Origin: JBBDQZ01 sp040905705
GTDB lineage: Bacteria > Bacteroidota > Rhodothermia > Balneolales > Natronogracilivirgulaceae
Direction of reading: 5' to 3'
Length of the DNA stretch: 49,414 nt
Assembly: GCA_040905705.1 (NCBI GenBank)
Contig: JBBDQZ010000016.1
Location: forward strand, 1-49,414
The notes beneath the pieces are model-generated. The model was not told the DNA's origin. It ran no database searches and was given only the letters and a program-made list of their open reading frames with translations. Made by a program: the position numbers and the translations under genes. Shown piece after piece: positions 43,867-49,414 of this stretch (positions are counted from its first letter, which is position 1; every line of letters starts with the position of its first letter).

Positions 43867-45024
43867 ATGTCAGATAAGAAACAAAAGAATAAAATTTCAC
43901 AATATCGTAGTCAGATAGATGCCCTTGATGAGCAGTTGATCCGTGCTTTGGCAAAACGCCAGAAACTGGTACGGGAGCTGTTTTCAGATAAGATTTCAAA
44001 AGAGGAAATTATCCGGGACGCACAACGTGAAGAAACGTTGTTGAAAAAAGTACGCGAAATAGCCATTGATGCCGGAATCGATCCATGGTTTACCGAACAA
44101 TTATTCCGTGATATTCTCTATCAATCGGTCCGGTTCCAGACTCATTCTCTGTTGGATCATCAAAACAACAAACTGGAAGTGAAGGCCATTTCGGTGTCCT
44201 ATCAGGGAACGCGTGGAGCATACAGCCACCAGGCGGCAATGCGGCATTTTTCACAACGATATGACGATGTCCGGTGTGTTGGATTTCATACATTCGAACA
44301 GGCGGCCGTTGCCATGGAGAAAGGCGAAACCGATGTTGCAATCCTTCCGATTGAAAATACCACAGCCGGTTCCATCAACGATACATATGATCTGTTGGCA
44401 GACAGGGATTTACATATCATTGGGGAAGAAGTATTAAAAGTAAATCATTGTCTGATGGTAACCGAGCCGGTGGAATTGAAGTCGATCAGGAGCATTTTGT
44501 CCCATCCCCAGGCCATTTCACAATGCAGCCGGTTTTTGTCGGAATTAACAGACTGTCGAATCGAGCCGTACACCGATACGGCAATGGCTGCTCAAAAAGT
44601 TATGGAAGACGGTGATCCTACGCAAGCGGCTATTGCAAGTTCTTATGCTGCAGAGCTTTATGGTTTGCATATTATAGGAAAAGACCTGGCGAACCAGCCT
44701 GGGAATTACACGCGATTTGTGATCGTTTCACGCGATCCGGTAGTCTGTGATCCGCAACTTCCATGCAAAACTTCCCTGATGATTGCCACTGTTCATGAAA
44801 AAGGAGCCCTTCTTCAATGTTTGAAAGTGCTGGATCGGCATGGAATCAACATGACCAAGCTGGAATCACGTCCACGATTAGGCAAGCCCTGGCAATACCT
44901 GTTTTATGTAGATCTGGAGGGGAATCGTGAGGAGTCGAACATGAAAACAGCGCTCAAGGAGATCGAAAACAAAACGGCGCATTTCAAGATACTCGGATGT
45001 TACCCGAAACAGAGCGAAATATAG
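43867..45024 (+). CDS. pheA: Bifunctional chorismate mutase/prephenate dehydratase
   Basis: The 385-residue protein has an N-terminal chorismate mutase domain (about 10-95, beginning SQIDALDEQLIRALAKRQKL), a prephenate dehydratase domain (about 105-290; IENTTAGSINDTYDLL and NYTRFVIVS with the TRF motif) and a C-terminal ACT domain (about 300-380) with the phenylalanine-binding ESRP motif. It makes phenylpyruvate from chorismate for phenylalanine synthesis, and the ACT domain should give feedback inhibition. The CM domain comes first, as in E. coli PheA. It lies 127 bp after tamB and is probably expressed separately. Confidence 0.9.
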   Translation: MSDKKQKNKISQYRSQIDALDEQLIRALAKRQKLVRELFSDKISKEEIIRDAQREETLLKKVREIAIDAGIDPWFTEQLFRDILYQSVRFQTHSLLDHQNNKLEVKAISVSYQGTRGAYSHQAAMRHFSQRYDDVRCVGFHTFEQAAVAMEKGETDVAILPIENTTAGSINDTYDLLADRDLHIIGEEVLKVNHCLMVTEPVELKSIRSILSHPQAISQCSRFLSELTDCRIEPYTDTAMAAQKVMEDGDPTQAAIASSYAAELYGLHIIGKDLANQPGNYTRFVIVSRDPVVCDPQLPCKTSLMIATVHEKGALLQCLKVLDRHGINMTKLESRPRLGKPWQYLFYVDLEGNREESNMKTALKEIENKTAHFKILGCYPKQSEI

Positions 45025-45207
45025 AATAACTTTTCCGGCTAACGGCAATTTGTTTTTTTTGTTGACGGAACTGATTGATGATGGGAAGATACAAACCCAA
45101 TATGCGGGCCGGATGGAAGCAAGACTATTCAAGCGATCTGAATTGTGTCCCTTTTTGTGAATCCGTATATTTAAAACTATGAAACGGGGGCATCGGAGTT
45201 AAATGTT

Positions 45208-45281
45208 CGGGGCGTGGCGCAGTCCGGTAGCGCACTTGCATGGGGTGCAAGGGGTCGCAGGTTCAAATCCTGTCGCCCCGA
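45208..45281 (+). tRNA. tRNA-Pro, anticodon GGG
   Basis: A full cloverleaf is readable: acceptor CGGGGCG (45208-45214) with CGCCCCG (45274-45280), D arm GCGC/GCGC (45217-45220/45230-45233), anticodon stem CTTGC/GCAAG (45235-45239/45247-45251), a 7-base loop with GGG at 45242-45244, a 5-base variable loop and T arm GCAGG/CCTGT. The discriminator is A45281. CCA is not encoded. Confidence 0.93.
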
Positions 45282-45288
45282 CGAACAG

Positions 45289-45330
45289 AAGGCCTTGTAT
45301 CGCCGTTGTTTACAGCGGTGCAGGGCCTTT
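45289..45330 (+). terminator. Terminator of the tRNA-Pro transcript
   Basis: Fifteen consecutive pairs, including three G-U wobbles, join 45289-45303 to 45315-45329, with an 11-base loop and a short T-rich tail. It starts 8 bases after the tRNA end. Confidence 0.7.
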
Positions 45331-45400
45331 GTATTATAAGAGGAAATGTAGCGAACTTAAAAATAGGGTACCGAAGACGATAGAAGATTCCGGAAGGTCA

Positions 45401-45748
45401 TTAATCATCAAAGTAAAATTCCAGATTTTCCTCGTCGCCAGGATATGATTTCAACTTACCCTGGGCTTCCAGCTCCCGTTTGACTTGCGACCAGATCTTG
45501 TTTCGTTTATAGATATTCCGGATGATCTGAATATCCGAAAAAGAGATCGCATTACCGAGGCAAAGATTCGCGCAGGTGTTGCATCCTACTACACAATTAT
45601 AGGGACGGGCCACAACCGCGCCATTTTCCGTCCAGTCGTAGACGTTTTTTCCACAGTTCATGCACATGCCGCATTTTACACATTGCTCCGCATCAATGGC
45701 AGGATACCAGGGAACCTCCTCCCTGCGCATACCGGTAAACCAAGCCAT
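45401..45748 (-). CDS. 2[4Fe-4S] ferredoxin-like protein
   Basis: The 115-residue protein has two cysteine clusters: CVKCGMCMNC near residue 23 and CVVGCNTCANLC near residue 51. Either could bind a [4Fe-4S] cluster. The first has a Cx2Cx2Cx2C spacing, tighter than the usual Cx2Cx2Cx3C, and the second is Cx3Cx2Cx3C. The C-terminal 50 residues are basic helical and end in an acidic tail (YFDD). GGAGG lies 7 bp before the ATG at 45748, so the longer frame is rejected. It is the last gene of a redox cassette on this strand and may carry electrons for the thioredoxin-like partners. Confidence 0.8.
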   Translation of the reverse strand: MAWFTGMRREEVPWYPAIDAEQCVKCGMCMNCGKNVYDWTENGAVVARPYNCVVGCNTCANLCLGNAISFSDIQIIRNIYKRNKIWSQVKRELEAQGKLKSYPGDEENLEFYFDD

Positions 45749-45879
45749 ATTAATACCTCCATTTACATTTGTTCTCAATTACAGTACTTCCGACTGGAAG
45801 CAGAACACCGGGTATCTTCGTTTCAGGTGTCCCGCCACCATGGAAATCATCGCTTCATTATTATTTTCCGGATTAATGT

Positions 45880-46131
45880 TTATTCTTCAACCACTCTCTC
45901 CTTCAGCTTGTGTTTGAGCGTGGATTTGTTCGGGATTTTTCCGCTACTTACCACTTCGTTATTCACAATCAGTCCTGGTGTCATGAACACACCGAGCAGA
46001 GCGAATTTACTGACGTCGGTAACCTTATCTATCTGTGCTTCCAAAGCCTCTTCTTCGATAACTTCTTTGCACAATGCTTCCAGTTTATGACAATTAGAAC
46101 ATCCGCTGCCCACGACTTGCATGTGTAACAT
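45880..46131 (-). CDS. MTH895-type thioredoxin-like protein (copy 1)
   Basis: The 83-residue protein is a compact thioredoxin-fold redox protein of the MTH895/TM0996 class: GSGCSNCHKLE with a CxxC active site near the N-terminus, and the cis-proline segment MTPGLIVN. A close paralogue is encoded at 47697-47951 in the same run, about 70% identical by eye. Such proteins commonly accompany ArsP-type permeases, as here. It probably transfers disulfides to a metalloid or permease partner; the actual substrate is unknown. Confidence 0.82.
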   Translation of the reverse strand: MLHMQVVGSGCSNCHKLEALCKEVIEEEALEAQIDKVTDVSKFALLGVFMTPGLIVNNEVVSSGKIPNKSTLKHKLKERVVEE

Positions 46132-46232
46132 AGTTATTTTCTTGTTTGGTTGTTTTGATTTAGTGTCTTGTCATTATTTCAGTTGTTTATACCGATTTGT
46201 AAAGACTCACCGGTAGATTTCCCTGATCTCAT

Positions 46233-46553
46233 TTATATTCCTTCTTCCAATATTTTTAATGAATTGGCAATGGTATCATTTACTGTAGCCTGTTTCATAT
46301 AACGTGCTACTTGCATGGCTTCAACGATTTCTTCGTTTGTAACTCCGTTATTTTTAGCCATTTTAGTCCACATTTGAGTACAAGTATCGCTTCCTAAAGC
46401 CGCTGCAACTCCTATTCCAACAAGCATTTTATACTTATCAGGAACTTTTTGATATTTTTCATTCTCAAAAACAAGAGATTTTTCCTGCATCTGATTTTCA
46501 GCAAATTCAGGGGCAAATTGTTTGAGTAATTCCATTGGTGTTTTATTCGTCAT
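46233..46553 (-). CDS. AhpD/carboxymuconolactone-decarboxylase-fold protein, active site degenerate
   Basis: The 106-residue protein has the helical CMD/AhpD fold, with GIGVAAALGSDTCTQMW followed by GVTNEEIVEAM. In AhpD-type proteins this segment carries two cysteines and a histidine. Here the first cysteine is Ser and the histidine position is Trp, with only one Cys left, so peroxidase-type activity is doubtful. AGGAG precedes the ATG by 6 bp. The gene is AT-rich and lies between the Usp gene and a thioredoxin-like gene. Confidence 0.75.
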   Translation of the reverse strand: MTNKTPMELLKQFAPEFAENQMQEKSLVFENEKYQKVPDKYKMLVGIGVAAALGSDTCTQMWTKMAKNNGVTNEEIVEAMQVARYMKQATVNDTIANSLKILEEGI

Positions 46554-46738
46554 TTTATTCTCCTTTATTTGAGAGCTTTGAGAAACCAGGGTTAGAACAA
46601 AAGAGCGGTTTTACAAAGTCTTCTATTATTTACTTATGGGTTTTCACTAAAATCATATACAAATGTTATTCAGTCCTCTTTTTTTTAAGGAATGCAATCA
46701 TCTTATTTCTTAAAAGATTTTGCAAAGACCGCATTCAG

Positions 46739-47614
46739 TTATCGCAATGCAGGAATAAGCATAACAGATTTTTTTGCGTTACGTACCACATTATGGCTAA
46801 CGCTTCCCAGAAATATTTCTTCAATAAATCCTCTTCCCTGACTTCCCATAACAATTAATGCGTAATCTTTTTTTGCTTCTTCAAGGATTTCCCTGGTCGG
46901 AATTCCATAAACTATTTTAGTATCTATTTCTTTGGAACCATTCCCTTGCAGAGTTTTTTTCATCATTTGCAATCTCTCGCCATCAATACGGTTAAACTCA
47001 TCAAGTTTATCTTTTAGATGCTTATCAATTTTCGATTTATCCTGAATATGAAATAATGTAACCCTGTTTTTTCCTCTGCTGATAATTCCCTTCAGGTAAT
47101 CAAACGCTCTATAAGAGTTATCTGAAAAATCGGTCGGGAATAATATTTTTCCGCTCAAATCCGGATAAGAAGCCCCGGAAGATTCCTTTCCGTTTTTCCC
47201 GGTAACTTCGGGGCGGACCACCATCAGGGGTTTATTATGATGATGGAGAATTTCTGAGGTCACTCCGCCGATTTTAAATAACTGATAATCGGGAGCTGAT
47301 TCTCCCTGAGAGCCCATTACAATGAGTGAAATATCCTTGTTCTCTGCATACTTATTGATTTCTTCGGAGGGAATACCGGGAGCAATTTCCAATTTAATAT
47401 CTAATCCCTGATTTTCGATTAATTTTTTTTGCCTCTGCAATTCAGGTTCAGCCATATTTTTTAATGTGGATCTGAGCGATTCAACATGTCTCACTCCTAA
47501 AGCGTAGAAAAGGATAAACTCATCAACTCCCCAATGTTTTATCCCTTTAACGCTGCTTAATACCGCTTCCGATGCTTTCGACAGGTCGGTGGCTAATAAT
47601 ATTTTTTTAAACAT
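46739..47614 (-). CDS. Tandem-domain universal stress protein
   Basis: The 291-residue protein consists of two UspA domains. The first (about 1-140) starts FKKILLATDLSKAS and contains LIVMGSQGES. The second (about 155-290) starts ILFPTDFSDNS and ends with LIVMGSQGRG, FLGSVSHNVVR and SVMLIP. The GSQGRG-FLGSVS pattern fits ATP-binding Usp domains, so the second domain probably binds ATP; the first has a poorer match. AGGAG lies 5 bp before the ATG. The base composition is clearly more AT-rich than in the chromosomal genes to the left. Confidence 0.85.
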   Translation of the reverse strand: MFKKILLATDLSKASEAVLSSVKGIKHWGVDEFILFYALGVRHVESLRSTLKNMAEPELQRQKKLIENQGLDIKLEIAPGIPSEEINKYAENKDISLIVMGSQGESAPDYQLFKIGGVTSEILHHHNKPLMVVRPEVTGKNGKESSGASYPDLSGKILFPTDFSDNSYRAFDYLKGIISRGKNRVTLFHIQDKSKIDKHLKDKLDEFNRIDGERLQMMKKTLQGNGSKEIDTKIVYGIPTREILEEAKKDYALIVMGSQGRGFIEEIFLGSVSHNVVRNAKKSVMLIPALR

Positions 47615-47696
47615 GGTTTCTCCTTTACAAGGCTGCTGATCGGCAAGATTCTTTTTACTTGACTAATAAACAGATACTGAATTCAACACAATCAGA

Positions 47697-47951
47697 TTAT
47701 GCTTCTTTCGATACGGTTTTTGTCAACCATTTTTTCAGGGTTGATTTTACCGGTATTTTCCCGCTGCTCAACACCTCATCATTGACAATAAGACCGGGTG
47801 TCATAAATATGCCGAGTTCTATAAACTGATTTACATCCGTCACTTTTTCGATCTCGGCATTAATATGCTCTTCTTCTATAACTTCTTTGCAGAGCGATTC
47901 GAGTTTTTGACAATTCGGACATCCGGATCCAACTACTTTAATGTTCATCAT
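47697..47951 (-). CDS. MTH895-type thioredoxin-like protein (copy 2)
   Basis: The 84-residue protein carries GSGCPNCQKLE with a CxxC active site and the MTPGLIVND segment near the cis-proline. It is a paralogue of the gene at 45880-46131. It lies 37 bp downstream of the permease gene on the same strand, so this copy is the likely direct partner of the permease. The ATG at 47951 has an AAGG motif about 8 bp upstream; the longer GTG start is less likely. Confidence 0.85.
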   Translation of the reverse strand: MMNIKVVGSGCPNCQKLESLCKEVIEEEHINAEIEKVTDVNQFIELGIFMTPGLIVNDEVLSSGKIPVKSTLKKWLTKTVSKEA

Positions 47952-47988
47952 AAAAATCACCTTCTATTATTATGTGTTATCCTTTTTA

Positions 47989-49290
47989 TTAAAAATAAGT
48001 TCCAAATATTAGTCCGCTGACCGTAGATAAAATGATGACCAGCATCAAGAAAACCATTGTTTTTTGTGTGCCAAGCATACTTCGGATCACCAGCAAATTG
48101 GGAAGTGATACCGCCGGTCCGGCAAGCAAAAGTGCAAGCGCCGGTCCCTGCCCCATTCCACTGGCTATCAATCCCTGCAGAATCGGAATTTCGGTTAGCG
48201 TAGCGAAATACATGAAGGCTCCAACAACCGAAGCAAAGAAATTAGCGGCCAGGGAATTGCCCCCTACCAGCGACTCTATCCACTGGTTGGGAATAATGCC
48301 CCCGTCACTTCCGGGCATACCCAGCAAGAACCCGGCAACTAATACTCCGGCTCCTAAAAGGGGCATAATTTGTTTTGTAAAACTCCAGGTTTCCGACATC
48401 CATTCGGACGGTTCGCCCGCCGTAAACGACAGGATAACTCCAAGTGCTATTACCGCCACAGAAAAGGTGAGCATTGGGCTGGACGGAAATAAAAAAGCCG
48501 ACACTCCTGTAACAACAATCCCTGCAAGCACATGCCACCGGGTAATGTTAAGTATATAAATGAGTGAAATAGCCAACAGCCCACCGAAAAAGATCACCAG
48601 ATGCCATTTGTAGGAATAAATAGTTGCCAACAGTCCCACGTCACGGCCAGGTTCTGCCCAGGTAGCAAATACAAGAATACCGATCAAAATTACCATATGA
48701 AATGCAGTTTGCCACATCGGCCGTTCCTCATCTTCCTCTAAACCTGCGAATTGCATCGAGGCTTTTTCCTGTTGTTCTTTCCGGTACAAGTAGTGCATGG
48801 CCAACCCGATAACTATTGAAAATATTACGGCTCCGATTACGCGGGCCAATCCCAATTCCCAGCCCAATACCCGGGCGGTCAGAATAATCGCCAGTACATT
48901 AATAGCCGGTCCCGAGTACAAAAAGGCAATTGCCGGGCCGAGTCCGGCACCCTGTTTATAAATTCCGGAAAACAACGGGAGTACAGTGCAGGAACAAACC
49001 GCCAGAATGGTCCCGGAAACCGAAGCCACCGAATAGGAAATCCATTTGCGGGCCCCTGCTCCGAAATATTTAATCACGGCATTTTGGCTTAAAAAAACGG
49101 CAATGCTTCCAGCTATAAAGAAGGCAGGTATCAAACATAAAATAACATGTTCTTGTGCATACCATTTTGTCAGTGCCAGTGCATCAAAGATACTTTGACG
49201 GAATTGATCGTTTTGCATGGGCAGGAAAAATGCAAACAAAAAACCCCCGACAATCCATAAGAGCGTCTTATACTCAGATTTCCAGTTCAT
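47989..49290 (-). CDS. ArsP-type (DUF318) permease
   Basis: The 433-residue membrane protein has about 10-11 hydrophobic helices in two similar halves, with a cysteine motif CSCTVLPLFSGIYKQG and FLYSGPAINVLAIILTARVLG in the first half. Matching features in the second half are FATLTEIPILQGLIASGMGQGPALALLLAGPAVSLPN. This fits the DUF318/ArsP permease family, some members of which export methylated arsenicals; the substrate here is not shown. The two thioredoxin-like genes downstream are typical companions. Confidence 0.83.
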   Translation of the reverse strand: MNWKSEYKTLLWIVGGFLFAFFLPMQNDQFRQSIFDALALTKWYAQEHVILCLIPAFFIAGSIAVFLSQNAVIKYFGAGARKWISYSVASVSGTILAVCSCTVLPLFSGIYKQGAGLGPAIAFLYSGPAINVLAIILTARVLGWELGLARVIGAVIFSIVIGLAMHYLYRKEQQEKASMQFAGLEEDEERPMWQTAFHMVILIGILVFATWAEPGRDVGLLATIYSYKWHLVIFFGGLLAISLIYILNITRWHVLAGIVVTGVSAFLFPSSPMLTFSVAVIALGVILSFTAGEPSEWMSETWSFTKQIMPLLGAGVLVAGFLLGMPGSDGGIIPNQWIESLVGGNSLAANFFASVVGAFMYFATLTEIPILQGLIASGMGQGPALALLLAGPAVSLPNLLVIRSMLGTQKTMVFLMLVIILSTVSGLIFGTYF

Positions 49291-49337
49291 ATCATTTCAA
49301 TTTTTTACTTTGCCAAATGACGAATTATTAATAATTT

Positions 49338-49414
49338 TTAAACTTCGTCAATGTCATAGCGATCCACTACTTCCACTTTTTTGCGATCGCTGAGAATTTG
49401 TTCATCATCGTTCA
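49338..49414 (-). CDS. 3' end of an upstream minus-strand gene (partial)
   Basis: The last 24 codons and stop (49338-49340) of a gene that runs off the window; the visible tail ends VEVVDRYDIDEV. It lies 47 bp upstream of the permease and may head the same operon. No family can be assigned. Confidence 0.5.
   Translation of the reverse strand, partial: NDDEQILSDRKKVEVVDRYDIDEV

Noticed and set aside
1..49414. CRISPR arrays, insertion sequences or prophage
   Set aside because: No regularly spaced repeats, transposase or integrase genes, or phage structural genes were seen on either strand.

Overview
The window looks like a chromosomal segment of a Gram-negative bacterium of the Bacteroidota/Balneolota/Rhodothermota (FCB) group. 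The best evidence is the multicopper oxidase at 25130-26893, which ends in a type IX secretion sorting domain with the YPNPFNP motif. A TamA-TamB pair, several lipoproteins, outer-membrane barrels and a Tat-exported Gfo/Idh protein fit the same picture. I cannot name the species. No phage, insertion sequence, CRISPR array or rRNA is visible. There is one tRNA, tRNA-Pro(GGG).

Layout. 1-4823: two tandem paralogous exported glycosidase-like proteins, each with its own promoter in which a palindrome overlaps the -35 box, and each followed by a hairpin. 5174-17461: a co-directional run of eight genes: a secreted protein of unknown function, a FecR-domain protein, a large barrel-like protein, a CHASE2-cyclase, a cupredoxin, a HAMP-cyclase, a second barrel, and a DUF2235 hydrolase. 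Here two class III nucleotide cyclases with different sensor domains sit among envelope proteins. 17471-20643 (minus): a lipoprotein, a CPA2 cation/proton antiporter with an RCK domain, and a second lipoprotein broken by an in-frame TGA. 20788-23454: a possible 25-codon ORF and cydAB (cytochrome bd). 23618-26893 (minus): a GH109-like oxidoreductase-fold protein and the multicopper oxidase. 27248-29359: an OmpA-like lipoprotein and a YeiH-type exporter. 29565-30479: a decayed gene. 30572-33121 (minus): a KaiC-like/PPDK ATP-grasp fusion. 33571-36791: NhaC and YfcC transporters. 36905-45024: TamA, TamB and PheA. 45208-45330: tRNA-Pro and its terminator. 45401-49414 (minus): a redox/permease cassette with an ArsP-type permease, two similar MTH895-type thioredoxin-like proteins, a tandem Usp protein, an atypical AhpD-like protein and a ferredoxin.

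How the genes may work together. The 5-17 kb run is the most system-like part. FecR, CHASE2, a blue-copper protein and a second sensor cyclase suggest envelope or redox signalling through cAMP or cGMP. The 45-49 kb cassette looks like a transferable module: low GC, duplicated thioredoxin-like genes and a permease. Two structural observations need no homology argument. A palindromic element with identical 13-bp arms occurs at 27814-27874 and 38956-39017. Two genes carry clear inactivating lesions: an in-frame TGA at 20542-20544, and a TGA at 29850-29852 plus an apparent 1-nt deletion near 30404.
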